DNA from: a virus
DNA length: 40,221 nt
IMG/VR virus record: IMGVR_UViG_3300047564_002327
Span: 1-40,221 of that record
Direction: 5' to 3' (one strand)
Shown here: piece after piece, positions 7,633 through 15,895 of the stretch
How positions within the stretch are numbered: position 1 is the stretch's first letter
Layout of the letters: the number at the start of each line of letters is the position of its first letter
Position numbers and translations under genes: made by a program
The notes under the pieces: model-generated
The model's input: the letters and a program-made list of their open reading frames with translations, nothing else
Database searches by the model: none
What the model was told of the DNA's origin: nothing

Positions 7633-9086
7633 GTGAAAAATTAATACAGTGGCGCGATAAAAATCTTAACAGCATTAGCAGATCATTCTGCGCTGCTAAA
7701 TGGTATAATGCCAGCATTCATTTGGGCCACGGTTATACCGGTAGTTGTCATTTGCCTTTACCACATCCAGTAGATATTGAACAGATTAAAATTAAACCAA
7801 ACGCTCTGCATAACACAGACCATAAAAAGCGTATGCGTAAGATGATGTTGGAGGGTGTAGCACCAGCCGAATGTAGCTACTGCTGGAAAATTGAAGGCAT
7901 CGGTCGCAATAATGTCAGTGATAGAATTTATAAGAGTCAGATCTATAGTGAAGCAGACATTGCTAAACTGAAAAACTTACCATGGGATGCTGATGTAGGA
8001 CTTAAGACTCTGGAAGTAAGTTTCGACCGTCAGTGTAATTTTGGTTGTAGTTACTGTAACGCAAGTTACAGCACTAGTTGGCAAGAGGACATAGACAAAA
8101 ACGGTCCTTATCAGAACTTTGCACCAGGCGGCGGCGGCGGAGCTTATCAAAGTGACGGATCGTGGGCCGAAGAACATGGACGTCATTTAGACACTAACCC
8201 TTATGTAGAAGCATTTTTACAGTGGTATCCTGAATTAACAGATACCCTGGACGAGCTGCGTATCACCGGAGGAGAGTCCACAGTCAGTCAAAACTTCTGG
8301 CGCTTTGTTGAGATTATGAAAAAGAATCCTGCGCCTAATATGCGTTTTGCAGTTAATAGTAATTTGGGCAGCGACAAAGGCATTGAACGTCTTATCGAAG
8401 CAACGCATCTATTGCCTATTAAAGAGTTTGACTTATATACCAGTAATGAAAGTTTTGGCGCACATGCAGAATATATTAGAGATGGCCTAAAGTATAATGA
8501 ATGGCGAGCCAACTTAGTTAAGTTCATCGAAAATGCCAACTTCCGTGCCGTTACTATCATGATGACTATTAATAGTCTTTGCTTGTTTAGCATTACTGAA
8601 TTCCTTGATGATATGAGCGAGCTCAAAGCCAAGTATGCTCCTTACAGACCAAACGTAGATTTTAACATCCTGCGTTGGCCTGGCTTTATGAGTCCATTAG
8701 CTTTACCCGATGACATTAAACAAGAATTACATGCCAAACTACAAGCCTGGTTTGATAAAAACCGTAACAGTAACCTATACGGTGATGGCGAAAAAGCACA
8801 AATCCAGCGTTTGTTAGATTATATTGAAGTAGTGAATAAAGGTCACGTTCATACTACTAACGACAAAGATTCTTTGTATCACGACTTTAAGAGTTTCTTC
8901 ACTCAATATGATCGTCGAAGAGGAAAAGATTTTTGCGCTACCTTTCCTAGACTTGCCGACTGGTACAATAACATTCAATTGACCAAAGAGTATCCAATCT
9001 CTCAGCATATTATTAAAGGAAAAATACAGCACTTTGAAGAGGGTGTATATCAGTGGGAAGAGAATAAACCACTCTACGACAAATAA
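7629..9086 (+). CDS. Radical SAM enzyme with N-terminal twitch-like domain (paralogue of preceding gene)
   Basis: A 485-residue protein with the same layout as the gene upstream: auxiliary cysteines C21, C40, C82 and C85 (FCAAKW, SCHLP, ECSYCW), then radical SAM cysteines 136, 140 and 143 (CNFGCSYC). ITGGEST replaces GGEP. A Gly-rich loop (APGGGGGAYQSD) follows the SAM motif region. SNLGSDKG, LYTSNESFGAHAEYIRDGL and the C-terminal YDRRRGKDFCATFPRL align clearly with the upstream copy, indicating duplication with divergence. Heterodimer formation or sequential action on one substrate is possible but not shown. ATGA start overlap; the TAA stop directly abuts the ATG of the frameshifted SGNH gene. 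Confidence 0.85.
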   Translation: MSEKLIQWRDKNLNSISRSFCAAKWYNASIHLGHGYTGSCHLPLPHPVDIEQIKIKPNALHNTDHKKRMRKMMLEGVAPAECSYCWKIEGIGRNNVSDRIYKSQIYSEADIAKLKNLPWDADVGLKTLEVSFDRQCNFGCSYCNASYSTSWQEDIDKNGPYQNFAPGGGGGAYQSDGSWAEEHGRHLDTNPYVEAFLQWYPELTDTLDELRITGGESTVSQNFWRFVEIMKKNPAPNMRFAVNSNLGSDKGIERLIEATHLLPIKEFDLYTSNESFGAHAEYIRDGLKYNEWRANLVKFIENANFRAVTIMMTINSLCLFSITEFLDDMSELKAKYAPYRPNVDFNILRWPGFMSPLALPDDIKQELHAKLQAWFDKNRNSNLYGDGEKAQIQRLLDYIEVVNKGHVHTTNDKDSLYHDFKSFFTQYDRRRGKDFCATFPRLADWYNNIQLTKEYPISQHIIKGKIQHFEEGVYQWEENKPLYDK

Positions 9087-9906
9087 ATGAAAAGATATTT
9101 TGCTTTTGGTTGTAGTTACTCTGACTACGATTGGCCTATGTTACCGGACTTAATCGGAGTAAACTTTGACAAATATTATAATTTTTCCAGCGCCGGCGGG
9201 TGTCATCAGTTTATGCTGATGCAAGTTATATCAGTTAAATCCTGCAACTGATTATATAACCATAGGAACAACAGGATTTGGTAGATTTTCTTTTGCACAG
9301 GAAGGTCCTACCTTCAATGAAACATTTGAATGGAGGAAACATGGAGACATATTTCCAGAGTTTGATCAGCATCCGCCTAAGGCTAGACTGTGGGCTAGAG
9401 AATTTGATAGCTATAGATATTCTGTATACAGGTCACTGTCTGCATTAAAAACTATTAAACTGTTATTAACATCAATGGGTATAAAACACAAAATTTATAA
9501 GGCAGTCCACAATAAGCACCAAGATCCAGAATTTTTACAAAGAGTAACTCTTGACGAACAAACAACAGAAATGGTAACAGAATTTTATTCTCTCTGTGAT
9601 ACTAAAGAATCAGTGGATGATTATCTCATGGACTATATGAGAAATCGCGGAGAATATTATCACCCGTGGCTTGACGGTCATCCTCCTATCAATGTTAGTC
9701 GCCGTTTTTTAGAAATATATTTTCCAGAATATAATACCGATCTTGTTCAGCGTGTTTGTCAAGAAAATGAATATGCTATTAATACCACACCTACTAGAAA
9801 AGAATATGTAGAAAACTTCAGAGAAAATTTTCTAAGAGTATACAGAACAGATTATGATATCCTGAACAGAGTAAAAGGTCATCCTAGGTATGTCAAACAA
9901 ACATAA
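9087..9906 (+). pseudogene. SGNH/GDSL-like hydrolase gene split by a one-base frameshift
   Basis: ATG 9087 opens MKRYFAFGCSYSDYDWPML, a GDSL-type block I with Ser in GCS, like seven other proteins here. This frame stops at TGA 9249-9251 after 54 codons. From about 9232 the next frame continues the expected fold without a break (QLNPATDYITIGTTGFGR) through to TAA 9904-9906. Deleting the T at 9231 would restore one ORF of about 272 codons ending with a D-G-H-P block V-like motif (WLDGHPP). The downstream frame has no ATG, GTG or TTG before 9475, so it lacks its own good start. It is either a genuine inactivating or phase-variable indel, or an assembly error. Read whole, the protein would be a soluble esterase/acyltransferase-like SGNH member. 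Confidence 0.75.
9475..9906 (+). CDS. 3' fragment of the frameshifted SGNH-like gene
   Basis: This is the 143-codon stretch after the first ATG in the downstream frame. There is no Shine-Dalgarno before ATG 9475 and coding-like sequence extends in frame back to 9232, so I read it as the C-terminal half of the split gene rather than an independent protein. It carries the putative catalytic His region (YHPWLDGHPPINVSRRFLEIYF). Its end overlaps the next gene by 17 nt. Confidence 0.45.
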   Translation: MGIKHKIYKAVHNKHQDPEFLQRVTLDEQTTEMVTEFYSLCDTKESVDDYLMDYMRNRGEYYHPWLDGHPPINVSRRFLEIYFPEYNTDLVQRVCQENEYAINTTPTRKEYVENFRENFLRVYRTDYDILNRVKGHPRYVKQT

Positions 9907-11311
9907 GCTATACTTTTACTACGATTACGTTTTTCCTAATTTTATATTGCCAAATGGTCTTAACAAAGAAATGGCAATTATCAACTACATTCATTCTCAA
10001 TATAATAACACTGGCGGAGGCGACGCATTTCTCGAAAGAGACGTAGGACAGCCAGGAAGTCTTATAACTCAAATTTTCGGAGAACACCTAGGGCATTGGC
10101 CCAACAGTATAAGACACGGTGGCCCGCATTTTAAATATGAATGTTATAATGACCTGATTGACATCACTGAAGAAAGTGTTCATCTTGGCAGATGGCGACA
10201 TAAAAAATATATCTACCCCATCAAAGTCAGTCCACATATTAACGATTTCCTTGGTATGACTTGGCCAGGACAAAAAATTCTTGGAGACGGATTTTGGAAA
10301 AATATCAGCGAGCAAGCACTAACTGATATTCGTAATGGCGATGCTATTTTATTCTTAGATTGGGCTCAGGAAAATTATTTAAACTTCGCTCAGTTAACTA
10401 GATTCAATGACCTTATTGCCGAAGCAAACCTTCCTGCAGAAAATGTCATATTAGCACATAACGGCTTTAATCTTCAAGAAGAATACGAAAGGATATTTGC
10501 TCCTGAACAACGCCGGCTAACTGTAAAAAATTGGCCGTTTCTGATGTTTCATAATTCTTGGTGGTTTAACAAACATCTTCAATATATAGTATCAGAAAAA
10601 CAATTTTTGGAATCTAAAAATGTTAAACGGGATCATCATTTCTTATTGAGAATACGTCGAACACGATCATATAGAATAGCCCTGCTATATAAACTAGCTA
10701 GCGAAAATTTGTTAGACCGCGGTGATTGGAGCATGTTAGATGGTGGCTTGACTGAACACAATGGTTTTAACATGGCTAATGAATTTATGCTAGGCTATGA
10801 TACGGCTAAAGTTCAGGAATTACACTGGAAATTTCCGCATAGATTAAAAAGCGAACCAGATTCGTCTTTTTATAACGTATCTGGTTGGGGCGATATAAAG
10901 TCTACACACAGCTTAACTAGCTATTTTGATATAACAACAGAAACATATATGGAAGGCAGCTATAAATCTTTTACAGAAAAAGTTTGCAAGCCATTGATGA
11001 ATTTTCAACCATTCGTCTTGATAAGTTTTTGCGGAGCCCTTAAATTGCTAAAAGAATTAGGCTTTAAAACTTTTAATGGATTTATTGATGAGAGCTATGA
11101 TCTCGAACCCGACCCCGTTAGACGTTTGTCCATGGCCTATAAAGAAATTGAAAAACTTGCAAAGATGTCTAAGGATCAAATACATGACTGGTATTGGCAG
11201 CAACAAGATACATTAGTTCATAACCATAAAACTTTCATGAACTTCCATAAAACAGATCGTTATAATTTAGATCTCATAGCCTATTTAGAAAAAAGAATAA
11301 GTGATGTATAA
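9890..11311 (+). CDS. Large DESYD-family protein, possible glycosyltransferase
   Basis: A 473-residue soluble protein, first of three paralogues. The N-terminal half has DAILFLDWAQENYLNF and NVILAHNGFN, Rossmann-like strands. The middle has FLLRIRRTRSYRIALLYKLA, a basic helix-entry motif. The C-terminal block is the most conserved: SFTEKVCKPLMNFQPFVLIS, then LLKELGFKTFNGFIDESYDLEPDP. A TEK motif before a hydrophobic strand recalls the donor-binding region of GT-B enzymes such as GT10 fucosyltransferases, but I cannot confirm homology. Glycosyltransferase is therefore an inference from that motif and from the surrounding sugar genes. It overlaps the next paralogue by 8 nt. Confidence 0.55.
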   Translation: MSNKHKLYFYYDYVFPNFILPNGLNKEMAIINYIHSQYNNTGGGDAFLERDVGQPGSLITQIFGEHLGHWPNSIRHGGPHFKYECYNDLIDITEESVHLGRWRHKKYIYPIKVSPHINDFLGMTWPGQKILGDGFWKNISEQALTDIRNGDAILFLDWAQENYLNFAQLTRFNDLIAEANLPAENVILAHNGFNLQEEYERIFAPEQRRLTVKNWPFLMFHNSWWFNKHLQYIVSEKQFLESKNVKRDHHFLLRIRRTRSYRIALLYKLASENLLDRGDWSMLDGGLTEHNGFNMANEFMLGYDTAKVQELHWKFPHRLKSEPDSSFYNVSGWGDIKSTHSLTSYFDITTETYMEGSYKSFTEKVCKPLMNFQPFVLISFCGALKLLKELGFKTFNGFIDESYDLEPDPVRRLSMAYKEIEKLAKMSKDQIHDWYWQQQDTLVHNHKTFMNFHKTDRYNLDLIAYLEKRISDV

Positions 11312-12710
11312 AATACCATTCCTATATGATTATGTATTTGCCAACTTGGTGCTACCTAATGCATTGAGTCATGAGTTTGCTTTGATGACCTACATGCACA
11401 CTCAGTATACCAATAGACATAAGACCACAGACTTTCTAGAAGCACAGTTTGGATATACTGATCAAACACTAGCGGGCTATATGTTTGACAATGCTCTAGG
11501 GTTGCACCCTAACAGTGTAGGCAATAGCAATATATTTTCTCACTGCTATAATGATTATTTGACCTGCGAAGAAGATAGTCTTTACTACGGTAAACGTAAG
11601 TATAACAAATATATCTACCCTATCCGGATTAATGCTTATATAGATGCCTTTGTAGGCAATGGCCACGCCGGCCAAAAAATCAACGGTGAATACTTTTGGA
11701 AAAATATGAGCGCCGAGGCTCTTAAAGATGCACAAGAAGGCCGTGCTATCATCTTATTAGATTACGGACAAGAAAATTATTTGCACAAAGGCACTATCGA
11801 GGCCTTTCATAATTGTCTAGAGAAAGCAGGCATTCCGGGTGGTAATATTATTTTTGCCATCAACAGTTTTAATGCAGAACACGTTTACGATCAATGGTTT
11901 CCTGATTCAGGCAAAAGATTTGAAATGCACAGCTGGCCATTTGTAGCTGCTAATGTATCATATCACTACAATGTTTTCCCGCAACAGCGAATTAGTATGG
12001 AGCAGTTCAATAACTTGCGTAATGTAAAAAGACAGCACCACTTCTTATTTCCTGTCCGCCGCCCGCGCGATCATCGTGTTGCTATGTTGTTCGGACTTGC
12101 AAGTGCAGGTGTCTTAGACAAATCCGACTGGAGCTGCTTAACGCCATTTCAACTAGAAGAACATATTCTCATGCAGTTAGAAGAAAAATACAACACAATT
12201 TACAACAGAACCAAACTACGAGAAATTTGCGGACAACTACCTAAAACATTGACCACAGAGTCAGATAGAAATTATACAGACTACGGGCCGTGGAGTGATA
12301 ATAATCCTGATGCATATATGAACAGTTATTTTTATATCTGCACAGAAACATATACAGAAGGGCCGTTCCGAAGCCTAACTGAAAAAGTATTCAAGCCGAT
12401 CGTCAATATGCAACCATTCTTCATGGTTGCTTATCCGGGGGCTCTGGCCTTATTGCGTGAATTGGGGTTTAGAACATTTAGTTCTGTAATAGATGAAAGT
12501 TATGATGTTGAACCTGACACTACCAAACGCATCGCGATGATAATCAAAGAAGTAGAGCGGTTAGCTGCCATGGACATTAATCAACTACATAACTTATATT
12601 GGCAATTAGAAGATGTGTTAGTTCATAACCATAATCATTTCTTACAGTATCATAACAATGACGTTAAAGGTCGTAAGTTTATAGAATATTTGCATTCGAG
12701 GATATCATAA
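11304..12710 (+). CDS. Large DESYD-family protein, possible glycosyltransferase (second copy)
   Basis: A 468-residue tandem paralogue of the preceding gene. Start taken at ATG 11304; GTG 11301 is an in-frame alternative. It keeps the family order: IPFLYDYVFANLVLPNALS at the N-terminus, AIILLDYGQENYLHKG, HFLFPVRRPRDHRVAMLFGL, and the C-terminal SLTEKVFKPIVNMQPFFMVA with LLRELGFRTFSSVIDESYDV. Similarity to the first copy runs end to end, so this is a tandem duplication that has diverged, probably towards different donor or acceptor specificity. It ends in a TAATG junction with the RmlC-like gene, linking the pair to nucleotide-sugar synthesis. Confidence 0.55.
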   Translation: MYKIPFLYDYVFANLVLPNALSHEFALMTYMHTQYTNRHKTTDFLEAQFGYTDQTLAGYMFDNALGLHPNSVGNSNIFSHCYNDYLTCEEDSLYYGKRKYNKYIYPIRINAYIDAFVGNGHAGQKINGEYFWKNMSAEALKDAQEGRAIILLDYGQENYLHKGTIEAFHNCLEKAGIPGGNIIFAINSFNAEHVYDQWFPDSGKRFEMHSWPFVAANVSYHYNVFPQQRISMEQFNNLRNVKRQHHFLFPVRRPRDHRVAMLFGLASAGVLDKSDWSCLTPFQLEEHILMQLEEKYNTIYNRTKLREICGQLPKTLTTESDRNYTDYGPWSDNNPDAYMNSYFYICTETYTEGPFRSLTEKVFKPIVNMQPFFMVAYPGALALLRELGFRTFSSVIDESYDVEPDTTKRIAMIIKEVERLAAMDINQLHNLYWQLEDVLVHNHNHFLQYHNNDVKGRKFIEYLHSRIS

Positions 12711-13255
12711 TGACATATAAAACAAAAGGATGGGATCAATTTGAGGTTGGCTATTTTAATAAATTTGGAGCAGAAGTTCCTGTATACAGTCCTAGTGTAT
12801 ATAGAGAATTTCGTGGAGAAATATTTACTACGTTCCATAGCCAATCGCATCCTGTGATGAATCTGCTGCCCAAAGACGTTAATATACACGGACGTTTTAG
12901 TAAAAGTTATCAAGGAGTGTTACGTGGATTACACTATGATACTAAGACTTGGAAATTAGTGCAGGCTTTGGTAGGAGATATTTACCTTGTGGTATTGGAT
13001 GTAAGACCAGAAAGTGTAACTTATGGCAAATGGGAAAGCTATATAATTAGCGAACGCACACGTGATCAAGTATTGGTACCACCGGGATTTGCTAACGGGC
13101 ATTTTGCACTCACCGATTGTGTTTTTCATTATAATCTTTTCTACGAAGGAGATTATGTAGACGAAAACAGTCAAGGTGTTGTTAGGTGGAATGATCCTGA
13201 TTTTAGAATAGAATGGCCCACCGATAAACCCATACTGCAAGCAAGAGATAGGTAA
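12710..13255 (+). CDS. dTDP-4-dehydrorhamnose 3,5-epimerase-like protein (RmlC superfamily)
   Basis: A 181-residue cupin, the usual size for RmlC. Family landmarks are QGVLRGLHYDT with the catalytic-base His at residue 75, KLVQALVGDIYLVVLDVR, YGKWESYI, LVPPGFANGHFAL, and the C-terminal VVRWNDPDFRIEWP. A Tyr in the HYNLFYEGDYV segment fills the place of the RmlC general acid. Enzymes of this family epimerise C3 and/or C5 of dTDP-4-keto-6-deoxyhexoses; no RmlA, RmlB or RmlD is obvious in the window, so it may act on a host-made or other 4-keto sugar, or be a single-position epimerase. A GAGGA Shine-Dalgarno precedes the start and a late-promoter-like box follows its stop. Confidence 0.9.
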   Translation: MTYKTKGWDQFEVGYFNKFGAEVPVYSPSVYREFRGEIFTTFHSQSHPVMNLLPKDVNIHGRFSKSYQGVLRGLHYDTKTWKLVQALVGDIYLVVLDVRPESVTYGKWESYIISERTRDQVLVPPGFANGHFALTDCVFHYNLFYEGDYVDENSQGVVRWNDPDFRIEWPTDKPILQARDR

Positions 13256-13261
13256 CAGGTC

Positions 13262-13269
13262 ACTAAATA
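13262..13269 (+). promoter_or_regulatory. T4-like late promoter (ACTAAATA)
   Basis: ACTAAATA lies in the 33-nt gap between the RmlC-like gene and the TPP-enzyme alpha subunit, 19 nt before ATG 13289. AAGGAA at about 13279-13284 provides a ribosome binding site. It shares the TAAATA core with the other intergenic gaps. Confidence 0.5.
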
Positions 13270-13288
13270 TAAGTCAACAAGGAAACAC

Positions 13289-13918
13289 ATGATTAAAAAC
13301 TTAGAACAATATGAAGTTGTTAGAGACGCACCATATACTAAAGAAGATCTGCTCGACTTCGAGGAGCTCATTGTTAGACATTGGGAGGACGCTAAGATCC
13401 GAGGCCCGGTGCATCTTAGTAATGGTAATGAAGAGCAACTAATTGAAGTCTTTAAACGTATTAGACCGACTGATTGGGTCTTTAGCACATGGCGCAGTCA
13501 TTATCATGCAATGTTAAAAGGTGTGGACCTAAAATGGTTGGAAGATATGATTTTAGCCGGCAAAAGTATTACAATCTGCGGCATGGAGCAAAAATTCTAC
13601 AGTAGTGCCATCGTAACAGCTACGCTGCCAATTGCACTAGGAGTAGCCCAGGGATTAAAATTGTCAGGCAGCAAAGACAAGGTATGGGTATTTGTTGGAG
13701 ATATGAGTTTCGAAACAGGCATCTTTTATGAAGTTCATAAGTATGCTAGAAATTTTGATTTACCACTGCATTTTGTTGTAGAAGACAATGGCATTTCTAC
13801 ATACACTCCCACAGAAGCTACATGGAATAAAAAGAGAGATATTCCCAGTGATGTAATTCACTATAACTACAAATCAAAGTATCCGCATTATGGCTCAGGA
13901 AAATGGATCGCGTTTTAA
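13289..13918 (+). CDS. TPP-dependent enzyme, E1-alpha / transketolase N-terminal-like subunit
   Basis: A 209-residue protein, much shorter than the ~330-400 residues of full E1-alpha. The thiamine diphosphate motif is visible: GDMSFETG (Gly137-Asp138) followed about 29 residues later by EDNGIS with Asn167. WRSHYHAMLKG near residue 70 matches the E1-alpha RDHxxxLxKG region, and YSSAIVTATLPIALGVAQG precedes the TPP motif as in that family. The missing beta half is encoded 10 kb downstream at 24257. E1-like alpha/beta pairs such as AviB1/AviB2 of avilamycin synthesis attach C2 units to keto-sugars, a good fit for this context; a decarboxylase role is possible too. The end overlaps the next gene by 29 nt. 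Confidence 0.8.
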   Translation: MIKNLEQYEVVRDAPYTKEDLLDFEELIVRHWEDAKIRGPVHLSNGNEEQLIEVFKRIRPTDWVFSTWRSHYHAMLKGVDLKWLEDMILAGKSITICGMEQKFYSSAIVTATLPIALGVAQGLKLSGSKDKVWVFVGDMSFETGIFYEVHKYARNFDLPLHFVVEDNGISTYTPTEATWNKKRDIPSDVIHYNYKSKYPHYGSGKWIAF

Positions 13919-15335
13919 ATTAGTGTATAGCCATTTTGGGCAGTATGAACATATTAAGTGTCCTATGCCCAATGCTAATCACTACTCATGGTATAACTTT
14001 TTACACCAACTGCTTCGTGAACGCGGAGAAGTATTAGTGCTGGGCCAATTTAGATTCAACGTACCTGAAGTGGACGGAAGCTATCAACGACCGGGCAGTA
14101 ATAATTTATTTAGGCACAGCAATTTCTTTGGTTATTTTATAAAGAACAACAGTATGCAGACCGACTGTATTTCTATAGAACAAGCCAGGGAAGGAATTGC
14201 AGCCAACAGCGACGATATATACTTGTTTCCTATAGAAATCGAATGGGGAAATTTAAAATACATAGCCGAAGACAATTTGCTGATAAAAGATCATTTAGGT
14301 AATAGTTACATCTACAAATTAGAAGAAACGTTTACACCTGACATTGTTAATTTAGCAAAAACCGGAAAATTACATATTGTTATTACAAACATTGTAGATC
14401 CTGCTGAATCTACAATGTATTACGACATCGTTGACGAACGCTTAGAACGTTTAGGAATTCCTACTGAACAAATTGTTTGGTTAAGTGGACATATTCCTCC
14501 TAATGCCTTTAAGCCTGACAGGAAGTCTAAGTCGAAATATATAGACGGTATTTTGAGTCTTGCACAGGCAGCAGAAAATTATTACAGATATCCATGTCTC
14601 ACTTCATTAAATTATCATAGCGATGTCGTAAGACCAGACGACTTACATGTAGACAAAAAGAGAACTAAAAGATTTTTATGCTTTAATAGATCAATGAATA
14701 GGCCCTATAGAATGGCTATGGCTCATATGGCACTAAAACATAATTTACTCGAAGATAGTATTTTTAGTTTTGTTACTAATCTTACAATTGAGCACATGGA
14801 AGAATTCTTAGAGCCATATATGGAACCCGGTGACGATTTAAAATACTATGTAGATCTTATTCGGCAGCTAGTTCCATATGAAATAGACACACAACATTTA
14901 ACCAATGAACAAAAGCAGAGTTTTTCTACAGTAGATAATAACCGAAAAGATTTGTATGACGATACATATTTTCATATAGTGGCCGAAACAAGAATGGGCG
15001 AAGAACCAAGTTGTTTTATCAGCGAGAAAACATGGCGTCCGATTTTAAATCTTCAACCTTTTGTCTATTTTGGTGGATACAACGCATTAGCCAAGTTAAA
15101 AGAACTCGGGTTTCAAACCTTTGAAGATATAATTGACGAAAGCTATGATAACGAATTAAATCCTATTAAAAGATTTAACATGGCCAAAGCAGAAGTAGTT
15201 AAACTTAAAAATATGAGTATGACTGACATACATAAATTATACTACAGTGTTGCAGAAAAACTAATTCATAATCAGCAACTAGTTAGCACATACTTAGAGT
15301 TTAATCCATTAAAAGAATTGGATAAGTTAAGATAA
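13890..15335 (+). CDS. Large DESYD-family protein, possible glycosyltransferase (third, divergent copy)
   Basis: A 481-residue protein related to the two at 9890 and 11304 but more divergent. It keeps FLCFNRSMNRPYRMAMAHMA, the C-terminal CFISEKTWRPILNLQPFVYF and KELGFQTFEDIIDESYDNE. The N-terminal half has HIVITNIVDPAESTMYYD and IVWLSGHIPP, Rossmann-like strands. ATG 13890 overlaps the TPP subunit by 29 nt with no clear Shine-Dalgarno; GTG 13923, just after the upstream stop, is a plausible alternative start. Separation from the other copies by the RmlC and TPP genes suggests insertion of those genes into an ancestral tandem array. Glycosyltransferase remains an inference. Confidence 0.55.
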   Translation: MAQENGSRFKLVYSHFGQYEHIKCPMPNANHYSWYNFLHQLLRERGEVLVLGQFRFNVPEVDGSYQRPGSNNLFRHSNFFGYFIKNNSMQTDCISIEQAREGIAANSDDIYLFPIEIEWGNLKYIAEDNLLIKDHLGNSYIYKLEETFTPDIVNLAKTGKLHIVITNIVDPAESTMYYDIVDERLERLGIPTEQIVWLSGHIPPNAFKPDRKSKSKYIDGILSLAQAAENYYRYPCLTSLNYHSDVVRPDDLHVDKKRTKRFLCFNRSMNRPYRMAMAHMALKHNLLEDSIFSFVTNLTIEHMEEFLEPYMEPGDDLKYYVDLIRQLVPYEIDTQHLTNEQKQSFSTVDNNRKDLYDDTYFHIVAETRMGEEPSCFISEKTWRPILNLQPFVYFGGYNALAKLKELGFQTFEDIIDESYDNELNPIKRFNMAKAEVVKLKNMSMTDIHKLYYSVAEKLIHNQQLVSTYLEFNPLKELDKLR

Positions 15336-15895
15336 TGTCTTATAATTTGGATATATTAGGCTTTATGCCTGAAAAAGAATTACAAATTTTAGTCAGACTG
15401 GCTAAACTGTTTGTCCCTGAAAAAAATGGAGTTATAGTTGAGGTTGGTAGTTTCTGTGGCAGAAGCGCAGTATGTTGGGCAAGAAACACTGATCCATCTA
15501 CTACAATTTATGCATATGATAGATTTCCAGAAGATGATATTCATCAAGGCCAGCCATTAAATACTAAACAAGAGTTTTTAAACAATACAGCAGGTTATAA
15601 AAATATAATACCTGTAGAAGGCTATTGTCCAGAGGTAAGCAAGTATACTGATAATAGGAAAATTGATTTATTTTTCTTAGATGCATTGCATATGAATCCC
15701 AATGATTTACAAGTGCTATTGCATTTCTTACCACATTTAAAGCCAGGTGGACTATTAGCAGGACACGATTATTATCAGGAATGGCCTGATGTAATATTCA
15801 ATGTTAAGTTCCTCGAGGAACTTATCGGAGTAAAGGCAATCATTGAACAAACAGTATGGTATATTCAATTGCCACCAAATTTTAAACTATTATGA
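15335..15895 (+). CDS. Class I SAM-dependent methyltransferase (Methyltransf_24-like)
   Basis: A 186-residue protein with the motifs of small Rossmann O-methyltransferases seen in polysaccharide clusters: motif I VIVEVGSFCGRSAVCWA (residues about 33-49), TTIYAYDRF for the acidic ribose-binding strand, KIDLFFLDALHMN, and the late strand LKPGGLLAGHDYYQEW. The final residues WYIQLP close the fold. This family (cephalosporin hydroxylase/TylF-like region) often methylates sugar hydroxyls, but the substrate is unknown. The start is a TAATG junction with the preceding gene and the end an ATGA junction with the SDR gene, implying tight translational coupling. Confidence 0.85.
   Translation: MSYNLDILGFMPEKELQILVRLAKLFVPEKNGVIVEVGSFCGRSAVCWARNTDPSTTIYAYDRFPEDDIHQGQPLNTKQEFLNNTAGYKNIIPVEGYCPEVSKYTDNRKIDLFFLDALHMNPNDLQVLLHFLPHLKPGGLLAGHDYYQEWPDVIFNVKFLEELIGVKAIIEQTVWYIQLPPNFKLL

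Noticed and set aside
9221-9251. Programmed ribosomal frameshift in the split SGNH gene
   Set aside because: No recognisable slippery heptamer or strong downstream pseudoknot is apparent at the switch point; a simple one-base indel explains it better, though a programmed +1 shift is not fully excluded.
13289-13918. Reading the TPP alpha subunit as a fragment of a DXP synthase or full transketolase
   Set aside because: The HYHAMLKG and GD...N blocks follow E1-alpha order, and a matching E1-beta-like partner is present downstream, so a two-subunit enzyme is more economical than a truncated transketolase.
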